Positions 42,637 through 51,169 of a DNA stretch of 64,000 bases are shown one piece after another; position 1 is the stretch's first letter; the number at the start of each line of letters is the position of its first letter. A program made the translations under genes and the position numbers. This DNA comes from Streptomyces sp. ERV7 (GTDB lineage Bacteria; Actinomycetota; Actinomycetes; Streptomycetales; Streptomycetaceae), in NCBI RefSeq assembly GCF_001653515.1, contig NZ_LYOY01000040.1, positions 496,001 through 560,000 on the forward strand. The letters are read 5' to 3'. A model generated the notes under the pieces. That model was not told the origin of the DNA. It searched no databases and worked only from the letters and a program-made list of their open reading frames with translations.

Positions 42637-43178
42637 GGGGCCGTCGGGCTGAGGGAGCGTCGGAACGAGCCGGGCGCTGACCCGTTCGGGTGAGCCTCTT
42701 CGTACGGCTGAGTGACCTTTGCGGCCGTGTGCTCGGGACGTAGGTCCTGATCCGGGCCTTTGCCCCAAGCGTGACGGACCGCACTTACTGGGCCCTTGCG
42801 TCGATCCCCCACCCTCGTGCCAAAATAGGACAAGGAGTCCGGTGAGGGCTCCTTCCGTCCAACTAAGGGCGGATTGCTTGGTATTGCCTGCTATGGGGGG
42901 TCTGATGACTCCTGATCGCTCTGTGACTGATCGTCACTGTGGCGTGACTGTCCGCTATGGCATGGTCCATCGGCTTCCGTCGCTGATGAACACCTGGGAG
43001 GGCAATTCCATCGGTTTGGCCGACGTGGCTGGACAGATGGTGTAGTTGTAGTGCCGAGGACAAGCCGTTCGTCCTATAACCGACTCGGCTCGCGTCCGCC
43101 ATTTCGGGCAACGCGGGTCAAGGTGCAGAATTTAGAGGAAAGAACCGAGAAGGTTCGGTTCTCCCGAGGAGGCCGCTC
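42637..43178. promoter_or_regulatory. Long bldC upstream region
   Basis: 542 bp without a credible gene and A/T-richer around 42870-43050. It holds a hairpin at 42832-42854 (AAGGAG/CTCCTT arms) and a second, GAACCGA/TCGGTTC (43142-43161), just before the bldC ribosome binding site GAGGAGG, where it could tune translation. Long control regions are typical of developmental genes. Confidence 0.5.
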
Positions 43179-43933
43179 ATGACCGCTCGCACCCCTGATG
43201 CCGAGCCGCTGCTGACCCCGGCTGAGGTTGCCACGATGTTCCGCGTGGACCCGAAGACGGTCACCCGCTGGGCGAAGGCGGGCAAGCTCACGTCCATCCG
43301 CACGCTGGGTGGGCACCGCCGGTACCGCGAAGCAGAGGTCCGTGCGCTGCTTGCGGGTATTCCGCAGCAGCGTAGCGAGGCCTGAACAACACCCCAATAA
43401 CGGGCATTCCGGGGCCCCCACCCCGGTCGCCCACCCCATAGCTCCACTGACGCCAGGCCCGCCCCAACGGGCTCACCGTCATCGGCCGCGCTGGACTCCG
43501 CCGGGTCCAGCGCGGTCTTTTTTATGCCCCGGTCCGGGCCCATCCGGGCCGTCTGGGGGTACTTCGCGGAGTCTCCTCCGGAGGCCTGGAGGGGTGGTGC
43601 AATTGCACATATTAAATTGGGGGGTTGTAGGTACGGCGTAAGTTCCCCGGTTCCCAAAACTTGTTCGGTGACTCCCGTCACACCGCCGCGACCGTCCTCT
43701 GAACAGAGCCTGCCACTGTCGGGGGCTCGGCCAACCCGCTCGGGCGGGGCCTCGGGCGCCTCGGGCGTCTGGGGCAGCACCAGGAAGGGATCCGGCTCGG
43801 AGAGCTCCATGGCGAGCCTCTGGAGGCGCGAGCAGACGGGACAGCGATGGGTGACGTGCCGGTAGCCACTCGCGGCCGACAGATGGGCGCGCAGCAGCGC
43901 CCGTGTCTCGTGCCTCGCGGACGACGCCGTCAT
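43118..43933 (-). CDS. DUF6274-like protein with an anomalous C-terminal extension
   Basis: ATG at 43933 with GGGAGG six bases upstream. The first 60 residues (MTASSARHETRALLRAHLSA, GYRHVTHRCPVCSRLQRLAM) resemble a small Streptomyces protein family of about 80 aa with a CPVC motif. Here the frame stays open for 271 codons and runs antisense through all of bldC to 43118. After about residue 85 the sequence loses any regular pattern, so a 3' frameshift that removed the natural stop is likely, with the true product ending near 43620. Confidence 0.55.
   Translation of the reverse strand: MTASSARHETRALLRAHLSAASGYRHVTHRCPVCSRLQRLAMELSEPDPFLVLPQTPEAPEAPPERVGRAPDSGRLCSEDGRGGVTGVTEQVLGTGELTPYLQPPNLICAIAPPLQASGGDSAKYPQTARMGPDRGIKKTALDPAESSAADDGEPVGAGLASVELWGGRPGWGPRNARYWGVVQASLRCCGIPASSARTSASRYRRCPPSVRMDVSLPAFAQRVTVFGSTRNIVATSAGVSSGSASGVRAVMSGLLGRTEPSRFFPLNSAP
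43179..43385 (+). CDS. bldC: Developmental regulator BldC (MerR-like)
   Basis: 68 aa, the normal size. A single MerR-type winged helix, LLTPAEVATMFRVDPKTVTR followed by WAKAGKLTSIRTLGGHRRYR, with no effector domain. BldC binds head-to-tail on direct repeats and holds back the switch from vegetative growth to sporulation. ATG preceded by GAGGAGG. Overlapped on the opposite strand by the extended reading frame of the next gene. Confidence 0.97.
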   Translation: MTARTPDAEPLLTPAEVATMFRVDPKTVTRWAKAGKLTSIRTLGGHRRYREAEVRALLAGIPQQRSEA

Positions 43934-44014
43934 GCGCCACCTCCCGGGTGGGGCCCGCTGCCTTCTCCTTGGGTACCGGTGGCAGTTGACCGCGTCAAGA
44001 CGGCCGGAAACGCC

Positions 44015-44050
44015 AAGTGGGCCCGGATCCATACGGATCCGGGCCCACTT
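44015..44050 (-). terminator. Terminator of tRNA-Asp
   Basis: 16-bp perfect stem (44015-44030 with 44035-44050), loop ATAC, immediately downstream of the tRNA on the minus strand. It may also end the opposite transcript. Confidence 0.85.
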
Positions 44051-44058
44051 GTTCACTG

Positions 44059-44133
44059 CGGTCCTGACGGGATTTGAACCCGCGGCCTCCACCTTGACAG
44101 GGTGGCGAGCACTCCAAACTGCTCCACAGGACC
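44059..44133 (-). tRNA. tRNA-Asp(GTC)
   Basis: 75 nt. Acceptor GGTCCTG/CAGGACC, discriminator G, anticodon loop CTGTCAA (GTC), T loop GGTTCAAATCC. CCA not encoded. Confidence 0.96.
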
Positions 44134-44237
44134 AGGTTTCGCAGCCTGTGCTTGCTCCTTGGCTGCGAAAGAGACTGTACAGCAGGTCAGCTGGTCAGGT
44201 CGAACTCACTCAGGGCGATGAGGGCGTCACGGACCCG

Positions 44238-47200
44238 TCACGGCGCCGCCGCGTCGATCGCCTTCACGATCCGCTTGTCCGAGACGGGGAACGCGGTGCC
44301 CAGCGCGTGCGCGAAGTAGCTCACCCGCAGCTCCTCGATCATCCAGCGGATGTCCAGGACTTCGCGCGGTACGGGCCGTCCCTGCGGCATCTGCTCAAGG
44401 AGCCACGCGTACTCGTCCTGCATCTCGTGGACCTTCTCCATGCGCGTGGTGTCGCGCTGCACGGACGTCGGCATCTGCTGGAGGCGCCGGTCCACCGCCA
44501 CCAGATAGCGCATCAGGTCCGGCAGCCGGCGCAGCCCCGTCGCGGTCACGAAGCCGGCCGGCATCAGGGCCGCCAGCTGCTCCCGTACGTCCTGGAGGTT
44601 GTTGATCAGGACCAGGCTGTTCGTGCCCTTGAGACGGCGCTCACAGGCCTGCCAGGCGGCCAGGATCTGCTGGACCTGCCCCACCGTCCGCACGGTCGCG
44701 TCGACGAGGTCGGCGCGCACCTTGTCGAACAGCTTGCGGAACGACTCCTCGTCCCAGGCCGGGCCCCCGTGGTCCGCGATCAGCTTGTCGGCGGCGGCCA
44801 TGGCGCAGTCGTCGAAGAGCGCCTGGACCGAGCCGTGCGGATTGCGGGACAGGGCGAGCTTGTGCTGGTTGGTCAGCTTGTCCGAGGCGAACTTCGCCGG
44901 GTTCACCGGGATGTTCAGGAGGATCAGCTTCCGGGTGCCGCGCCACATCGCCTGCTGCTGCTCGGCCTCGGTGTCGAAGAGCCGTACGGAGACGGTCTCG
45001 CCGGAGTCGACCAGCGCCGGGAAGGCCTTCACTGGCTGTCCCGCGCGCTTGGTCTCGAAGACCTTCGTCAGGGTGCCGATCGTCCAGTCCGTGAGGCCCG
45101 TGCGCTCGATGGAGACACCGCCCGAGGGGGCGGCCGCCGCGGCGGCCTGGGAGAGCGCCTGACGGGCCTTGGGGCGCAGCTGGAGCTTGAGCGCCTCCAG
45201 GTCCTTGTCCTCGGCCAGCTTGCGGCGCCGCTCGTCGACGATCCGGTACGTGATCTTCAGATGGTCCGGGACGCGCGTCAGGTCGAAGTCCTCGGCCGTC
45301 ACCGGGACCCCCACCATCCGCTGGAGCTCGCGCGCCAGCGTCATCGGCAGCGGCTCCTGGAGGGGCACCGCGCGCTCCAGGAACTTCGTGGCGAAGTTCG
45401 GCGCGGGCACGTAGTGGCGGCGGATCGGCTTGGGGAGGGAACGGATCAGCTCCGTCACCACCTCCTCGCGCAGGCCCGGGATCTGCCAGTCGAAGCCCTC
45501 GTCGGTGACCTGGTTGAGGACCTGGAGCGGGATGTGGACGGTGACGCCGTCCGCGTCCGCGCCCGGCTCGAACTGGTAGGTGACCTTGAACTTCAGCCGG
45601 CCCTGGCGCCAGTTGTCCGGATAGTCGTCCTTGGTGACGGCGAGCGCCGACTCCCGGATGAGCATCTCCCGCTCGAAGTCCAGGAACTCCGGCTCGTCAT
45701 GGCGCTTGTGCTTCCACCAGGAGTCGAAGTGGGCGCCGGAGACGACGTGGTCGGGCACCCGCTGGTCGTAGAAGTCGAAGAGGGTCTCGTCGTCGACCAG
45801 GATGTCGCGGCGCCGCGCCCGGTGCTCCAGCTCCTCGACCTCGGTCAGGAGCTTGCGGTTGTCGGCGAAGAACTTGTGGTGGGTGCGCCAGTCGCCCTCG
45901 ACCAGCGCGTTGCGGATGAACAGCTCGCGCGAGGCCTCCGGGTCGATGCGGCCGTAGTTCACCTTGCGGTTGGCGACGATCGGCACGCCGTACAGCGTGA
46001 CCCTCTCGTACGCCATCACCGCCGCCTGGTCCTTCTCCCAGTGCGGCTCGCTGTAGGTGTGCTTGACCAGGTGCTGGGCCAGCGGCTCGATCCACTCGGG
46101 CTCGATCTTCGCGTTGACCCGCGCCCACAGCCGGGAGGTCTCCACGAGCTCGGCCGACATCAGGACCTTGGGCTGCTTCTTGAACAGGGCCGAGCCGGGG
46201 AAGATCGCGAACTTGGCGCTGCGGGCGCCCAGGTACTCGTTCTTGTCGGTGTCCTTGAGCCCGATGTGCGAGAGCAGACCGGCGAGCAGCGACACATGGA
46301 CGTGCTGCTCGGGGGCGTCGTCCTCGTTGAGGTGGATGCCCATGGTCTTGGCGACCGTGCGCAGCTGGGAGTAGATGTCCTGCCACTCGCGGATGCGCAG
46401 GAAGTTGAGGTACTCCTGCTTGCACATCCGGCGGAAGCTGGAGGAGCCGCGCTCCTTCTGCTGCTCGCGCACATAGCGCCACAGGTTGAGGAAGGCGAGG
46501 AAGTCGCTGGTCTCGTCCTTGAAGCGGGCGTGCTGCTGGTCGGCCTGCTGCTGCTTGTCGGAGGGGCGCTCGCGCGGGTCCTGGATGGAGAGCGCGGCCG
46601 CGATGACCATGACCTCGCGGACACAGCCGTTCTTGTCGGCCTCCAGGACCATCCGGGCGAGCCGCGGGTCGACCGGCAACTGCGCCAGCTTGCGGCCCAT
46701 CGGGGTGAGCCGCTTGCGGGGGTCCTTCTCCGCCGGGTCCAGCGCGTGCAGCTCCTGGAGGAGCTGGACGCCGTCGCGGATGTTGCGGTGGTCCGGCGGG
46801 TCGATGAAGGGGAACTTCTCGATGTCGCCGAGCTCCTGGAGGAGCTGGACGCCGTCGCGGATGTTGCGGTGGTCCGGCGGGTCGATGAAGGGGAACTTCT
46901 CGATGTCGCCGAGCCCGGCCGCGGTCATCTGGAGGATGACGGAGGCCAGGTTGGTACGGAGGATCTCCGCGTCGGTGAACTCGGGCCGGGCGAGGAAGTC
47001 GTCCTCGGAGTAGAGCCGGATGCAGACGCCGTCGCTGGTACGGCCGCAGCGGCCCTTGCGCTGGTTGGCGCTGGCCTGCGAGACCGCCTCGATGGGCAGG
47101 CGCTGCACCTTGGTGCGGTGGCTGTAGCGGGAGATACGGGCGGTGCCCGGGTCGATCACGTACTTGATGCCCGGCACGGTCAGGGAGGTCTCGGCGACGT

Positions 47201-48257
47201 TGGTCGCGAGAACGATCCTGCGGCCGGTGTGCTGCTGGAAGACGCGGTGCTGCTCGGCGTGGCTCAGGCGCGCGTACAGCGGCAGCACCTCGGTGAACCG
47301 GAGGTTCTTCTTGTTGAGCGCGTCCGCCGTGTCGCGGATCTCGCGCTCGCCGGAGAGGAAGACCAGGATGTCGCCGGGGCCCTCGGACTGGAGCTCGTCG
47401 ACGGCGTCGCAGATCGCGGTGATCTGGTCCCGGTCGGCGTCCTCGGAGTCTTCCTCCAGGAGCGGGCGGTAGCGCACCTCGACGGGATACGTACGCCCGC
47501 TGACCTCGACGATCGGCGCCTCTCCGAAGTGCCGCGAGAAGCGCTCGGGGTCGATGGTCGCCGAGGTGATGACGACCTTGAGGTCGGGGCGCCTGGGCAG
47601 CAGCTGGGCCAGATAGCCCAGCAGGAAGTCGATGTTGAGGGACCGCTCGTGGGCCTCGTCGATGATGATCGTGTCGTAGGCGCGCAGCTCGCGGTCCGTC
47701 TGGATCTCCGCGAGCAGGATGCCGTCCGTCATCAGCTTGACGAAGGTCGCGTCCTGGTCGACCTGGTCGGTGAACCGGACCTTCCAGCCGACCGCCTCGC
47801 CGAGCGGGGTCTTCAGCTCGTCCGCGATGCGGTCGGCGACGGTGCGGGCCGCGATCCGGCGGGGCTGGGTGTGCCCGATCATGCCGCGCACGCCCCGGCC
47901 CAGCTCCATACAGATCTTGGGGATCTGGGTGGTCTTGCCGGAGCCGGTCTCACCCGCGACGATCACGACCTGGTGGTCCCGTATCGCCTCCAGGATCGCG
48001 TCCTTCTTCTGGCTGACCGGGAGCTGCTCCGGGTACGTGACCTCGGGCATGCGGGAGGCCCGCCGGGCGACGCGCTCGGCGGACTTCGCGGCCTCGGCGG
48101 CGATCTCGTCGAGCACGGCCTGCCGGGCGTCGGGCTTCTTGATGCGGCGGGCGCCGTCCAGACGGCCCCCGACGAGCCAGCCGCCGCCGGACCCGCCGGT
48201 GACCCCGAAGCCGAGCGACTCGCCGTCGGCCTCGCCGGCCGCCGACACCCGCACCAC
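44238..48257 (-). CDS. hrpA: ATP-dependent RNA helicase HrpA (DEAH box)
   Basis: 1339 aa. DEAH-box helicase of the HrpA family, which rescues collided ribosomes in E. coli. Walker A VIVAGETGSGKTTQIPKICM (about 95), TQPRRIAARTVADR, Walker B IIIDEAHERSLNID (about 195), motif III VITSATIDPERF, motif V LATNVAETSLTVPGI, motif VI QRKGRCGRTSDGVCIRLYSE. The long C-terminal half has DUF3418-type sequence. Residues of about 450-503 contain an exact 27-residue duplication (GDIEKFPFIDPPDHRNIRDG and on) from an 81-bp tandem repeat. The extreme N terminus (MVRVSAAGEADGESLGFGVT) is atypical, so the start is uncertain. Confidence 0.92.
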   Translation of the reverse strand: MVRVSAAGEADGESLGFGVTGGSGGGWLVGGRLDGARRIKKPDARQAVLDEIAAEAAKSAERVARRASRMPEVTYPEQLPVSQKKDAILEAIRDHQVVIVAGETGSGKTTQIPKICMELGRGVRGMIGHTQPRRIAARTVADRIADELKTPLGEAVGWKVRFTDQVDQDATFVKLMTDGILLAEIQTDRELRAYDTIIIDEAHERSLNIDFLLGYLAQLLPRRPDLKVVITSATIDPERFSRHFGEAPIVEVSGRTYPVEVRYRPLLEEDSEDADRDQITAICDAVDELQSEGPGDILVFLSGEREIRDTADALNKKNLRFTEVLPLYARLSHAEQHRVFQQHTGRRIVLATNVAETSLTVPGIKYVIDPGTARISRYSHRTKVQRLPIEAVSQASANQRKGRCGRTSDGVCIRLYSEDDFLARPEFTDAEILRTNLASVILQMTAAGLGDIEKFPFIDPPDHRNIRDGVQLLQELGDIEKFPFIDPPDHRNIRDGVQLLQELHALDPAEKDPRKRLTPMGRKLAQLPVDPRLARMVLEADKNGCVREVMVIAAALSIQDPRERPSDKQQQADQQHARFKDETSDFLAFLNLWRYVREQQKERGSSSFRRMCKQEYLNFLRIREWQDIYSQLRTVAKTMGIHLNEDDAPEQHVHVSLLAGLLSHIGLKDTDKNEYLGARSAKFAIFPGSALFKKQPKVLMSAELVETSRLWARVNAKIEPEWIEPLAQHLVKHTYSEPHWEKDQAAVMAYERVTLYGVPIVANRKVNYGRIDPEASRELFIRNALVEGDWRTHHKFFADNRKLLTEVEELEHRARRRDILVDDETLFDFYDQRVPDHVVSGAHFDSWWKHKRHDEPEFLDFEREMLIRESALAVTKDDYPDNWRQGRLKFKVTYQFEPGADADGVTVHIPLQVLNQVTDEGFDWQIPGLREEVVTELIRSLPKPIRRHYVPAPNFATKFLERAVPLQEPLPMTLARELQRMVGVPVTAEDFDLTRVPDHLKITYRIVDERRRKLAEDKDLEALKLQLRPKARQALSQAAAAAAPSGGVSIERTGLTDWTIGTLTKVFETKRAGQPVKAFPALVDSGETVSVRLFDTEAEQQQAMWRGTRKLILLNIPVNPAKFASDKLTNQHKLALSRNPHGSVQALFDDCAMAAADKLIADHGGPAWDEESFRKLFDKVRADLVDATVRTVGQVQQILAAWQACERRLKGTNSLVLINNLQDVREQLAALMPAGFVTATGLRRLPDLMRYLVAVDRRLQQMPTSVQRDTTRMEKVHEMQDEYAWLLEQMPQGRPVPREVLDIRWMIEELRVSYFAHALGTAFPVSDKRIVKAIDAAAP
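46750..46911. repeat. Perfect 81-bp tandem duplication inside hrpA
   Basis: 46750-46830 and 46831-46911 are identical and in frame, repeating 27 codons of the region after helicase motif VI. Perfect identity implies a recent event or an assembly artefact. Confidence 0.93.
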
Positions 48258-48565
48258 GGCCCTTCGCGATCTTGGCGAGGGCTCGGCTAACGGGACCGAG
48301 CCGGCGGCATCTCCGCAGGTGGGGCCGGTTTAGTCGGGGTATGCCAGGGCTGGTGTGAGGTGGATCGCACAGGAACGGTTTGCGCTCCTGTGGGGGGAGT
48401 GCGTATGGTGGTAGATCGTTTGATCCCATTGCCCGGCGCCGACACAGAAGAGCGCCGTGTGGCGCGTACTCTCCCTAGCCGTGGCTGACCGCATAGAGGC
48501 GGTCGAATTGCGAATCACGGAGTTGACGGGCGCGTGCCGAGACTCCGGAAGGTTTCGCATTTCGC
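48258..48565. promoter_or_regulatory. Divergent region between hrpA and the DEAD-box helicase
   Basis: 308 bp. No gene supported. The DEAD-box gene probably has its promoter and a cold-shock-type leader here; I see no strong terminator or known riboswitch. Confidence 0.4.
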
Positions 48566-50926
48566 ATGTCCATTTCCAGTACTGATAACACCGTCATGCC
48601 CGAGAACGACGAGATCGTCGTCGCCGAGGCTGTCGAGACCGTAGAGCCCACCGAGATCACCGAGGCCGCTGAGGCCGCTGAGGCCCAGGTCGACGAGGCC
48701 GCCGAGCCGACCGTCACCTTCGGGGACCTCGGTCTGCCCGAGGGCGTCGTGCGCAAGCTCGCCCAGAACGGTGTGACCACCCCCTTCCCGATCCAGGCCG
48801 CGACCATCCCGGACGCCCTGGCCGGCAAGGACATCCTCGGCCGTGGCCGTACCGGCTCCGGCAAGACCCTCTCCTTCGGTCTGCCGACCCTGGCGCAGCT
48901 CGCCGGCGGCCACACCGAGAAGAAGAAGCCCCGCGCGATCATCCTCACGCCGACGCGTGAGCTCGCGATGCAGGTCGCGGACGCCCTCCAGCCGTACGGC
49001 GACGTGCTCGGCCTGAAGATGAAGGTCGTCTGCGGCGGCACCTCGATGAGCAACCAGATCTACGCCCTGGAGCGCGGCGTCGACGTCCTCGTCGCCACCC
49101 CGGGCCGACTGCGCGACCTCATCAACCGTGGCGCCTGCTCGCTCGCGAACGTCCAGGTCGCCGTCCTCGACGAGGCCGACCAGATGTCCGACCTGGGCTT
49201 CCTGCCCGAGGTCACCGAGCTGCTCGACCAGATCCCCGGCGGCGGTCAGCGCATGCTCTTCTCCGCCACCATGGAGAACGAGATCAGCACGCTGGTCAAG
49301 CGCTACCTGAGCAACCCGGTCACGCACGAGGTCGACAGCGCGCAGGGCAACGTCTCGACCATGACCCACCACGTCCTCGTCGTGAAGCCGAAGGACAAGG
49401 CGCCGGTCACGGCCGCGATCGCCGCCCGCGAGGGCCGCACGATCATCTTCGTCCGCACCCAGCTGGGCGCGGACCGCATCGCCGAGCAGCTGTGCGAGTC
49501 GGGCGTGAAGGCCGACGCGCTGCACGGCGGTATGACCCAGGGCGCGCGTACCCGAGTCCTCGAGGACTTCAAGAAGGGCTACGTCAACGCGCTCGTCGCC
49601 ACCGACGTCGCCGCGCGCGGCATCCACGTCGACGGCATCGACCTGGTCCTCAACGTGGACCCGGCCGGCGACCACAAGGACTACCTGCACCGCTCGGGCC
49701 GTACCGCCCGCGCCGGCAAGTCCGGCGTCGTCGTGTCGCTGTCCCTGCCGCACCAGCGCCGTCAGATCTTCCGGCTGATGGAGGACGCGGGCGTCGACGC
49801 CTCGCGCCACATCATCCAGAGCGCCGGCGCCTTCGACCCCGAGGTCGCCGAGATCACCGGCGCCCGTTCGCTGACCGAGGTCCAGGCCGACTCCGCGAAC
49901 AACGCCGCCAAGCAGGCCGAGCGCGAGGTCGCCGAGCTCACCAAGCAGCTGGAGCGCCTGACGCGCCGTGCCGGCGAGCTCCGCGAGGAGGCCGACCGCC
50001 TGGTCGCCCGCTCCGCCCGTGAGCGCGGCGAGGACCCGGAGGCCGCTGTCGCCGAGGTGGCCGAGGCCGCCGAGGCCGAGGTCGCTGCCGCCGTGGTCGC
50101 CGCCGAGCCGGTCGCGCAGGAGCGTCCGGCGTACGAGCGCCGTGACGACCGGGGCAACTACGCCCGTCGTGACGACCGCGGGGACCGTGGCGGCGACCGT
50201 GGTGGCTTCCGCCGTGACGAGCGTCGTGACGACAACCGTGGTGGCGGCTTCCGTCGCGACGACCGTCCCTCGGGTGGCTTCAACCGCGACCGCAACGACC
50301 GTGGCTTCGAGCGTCGTGACGACAACCGCGGTGGTGGTTTCCGCCGTGACGAGCGTCGTGACGACAACCGTGGTGGCGGCTTCCGTCGCGACGACCGTCC
50401 CTCGGGTGGCTTCAACCGCGACCGCAACGACCGTGGCTTCGAGCGTCGTGACGACAACCGTGGTGGCGGCTTCAACCGCGACCGCAACGAGCGTCCCTCC
50501 GGCGGTTTCAACCGCGACCGCAACGACCGTGGCTTCGAGCGTCGTGACGACAACCGCGGTGGTGGTTTCCGCCGTGACGAGCGTCGTGACGACAACCGTG
50601 GTGGCGGCTTCCGTCGCGACGACCGTCCCTCGGGTGGCTTCAACCGCGACCGCAACGACCGTGGCTTCGAGCGTCGTGACGACAACCGTGGTGGCGGCTT
50701 CAACCGCGACCGCAACGAGCGTCCCTCCGGCGGCTTCCGCTCCGGTGGCGGCGACCGCCCGTTCAACCGTGACCGCAACGACCGTCCCGCGGGCGGCTTC
50801 CGCTCCGGCGGCAGCGGCGACCGCCCGTACGGCCGCCGTGACGACCACCGGGGCAGCAGCACCGGCACCAACACCGGCTCCTTCGGCCGCCGCGACGACA
50901 AGCCGCGCTGGAAGCGCAACGGCTGA
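48566..50926 (+). CDS. DEAD-box RNA helicase with RGG/RNDR repeat tail
   Basis: 786 aa. N-terminal acidic region (1-50), Q motif FPIQAATIPDALAG, Walker A GRGRTGSGKTLSFG, PTRELAMQ, DEAD in VAVLDEADQMSDLGFL, SAT in LFSATMENE, C-terminal RecA motifs TDVAARGIHVDGIDLV and HRSGRTARAG. A coiled stretch at about 455-500 precedes an Arg/Gly/Asp/Asn-rich tail at about 525-770 built from RRDDNRGGGFRRD and GGFNRDRNDRGFE modules. The tail should bind RNA and may drive condensate formation. ATG 48566; ATG 48596 (MPENDEIVV) is an alternative. Confidence 0.95.
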   Translation: MSISSTDNTVMPENDEIVVAEAVETVEPTEITEAAEAAEAQVDEAAEPTVTFGDLGLPEGVVRKLAQNGVTTPFPIQAATIPDALAGKDILGRGRTGSGKTLSFGLPTLAQLAGGHTEKKKPRAIILTPTRELAMQVADALQPYGDVLGLKMKVVCGGTSMSNQIYALERGVDVLVATPGRLRDLINRGACSLANVQVAVLDEADQMSDLGFLPEVTELLDQIPGGGQRMLFSATMENEISTLVKRYLSNPVTHEVDSAQGNVSTMTHHVLVVKPKDKAPVTAAIAAREGRTIIFVRTQLGADRIAEQLCESGVKADALHGGMTQGARTRVLEDFKKGYVNALVATDVAARGIHVDGIDLVLNVDPAGDHKDYLHRSGRTARAGKSGVVVSLSLPHQRRQIFRLMEDAGVDASRHIIQSAGAFDPEVAEITGARSLTEVQADSANNAAKQAEREVAELTKQLERLTRRAGELREEADRLVARSARERGEDPEAAVAEVAEAAEAEVAAAVVAAEPVAQERPAYERRDDRGNYARRDDRGDRGGDRGGFRRDERRDDNRGGGFRRDDRPSGGFNRDRNDRGFERRDDNRGGGFRRDERRDDNRGGGFRRDDRPSGGFNRDRNDRGFERRDDNRGGGFNRDRNERPSGGFNRDRNDRGFERRDDNRGGGFRRDERRDDNRGGGFRRDDRPSGGFNRDRNDRGFERRDDNRGGGFNRDRNERPSGGFRSGGGDRPFNRDRNDRPAGGFRSGGSGDRPYGRRDDHRGSSTGTNTGSFGRRDDKPRWKRNG
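50137..50860. repeat. Nested coding repeats of the helicase RGG tail
   Basis: Nucleotide-level repeats: the module starting CGTGACGAGCGTCGTGACGA begins at 50213, 50345 and 50573, and shorter GGCTTCAACCGCGACCGCAA units are interspersed. Spacing of 132 and 228 bp shows duplication of blocks within blocks. Confidence 0.85.
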
Positions 50927-50965
50927 CGCGTGAGCTGACGCTCGAAGAGAGCTGACGCTTCAACA

Positions 50966-51008
50966 GAAGGGCCCGTACGGCACCCGATGGGTGCGGTACG
51001 GGCCCTTC
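50966..51008 (+). terminator. Terminator of the DEAD-box helicase gene
   Basis: 20-bp stem with one mismatch (50966-50985 with 50989-51008) and loop GAT, 40 bp after the stop codon, followed by CCGTTTCC. Confidence 0.85.
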
Positions 51009-51169
51009 CGTTTCCCCCTTTATATGCACCTCGGGGCACACCTGGCTCCTGTTAATCTCAAACCACTCGTGTGGGGGGTTCCAGAGAGCCGGGGGGGCTT
51101 TTCTGTGCACTGCTGCGGCGCCGCGCGCCGCGCGCCCTCCCATGCCTGAACGGCTTCGGGAGTATCAAC

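Noticed and set aside
43932..48290. A 1452-codon open frame on the plus strand opposite hrpA
   Set aside because: It mirrors hrpA codon by codon. Long antisense frames are expected from G/C third positions. It has no family features, while hrpA shows all helicase motifs.
50137..50860. CRISPR-like or VNTR non-coding array
   Set aside because: The repeats are in frame within the DEAD-box helicase and encode an RGG tail.
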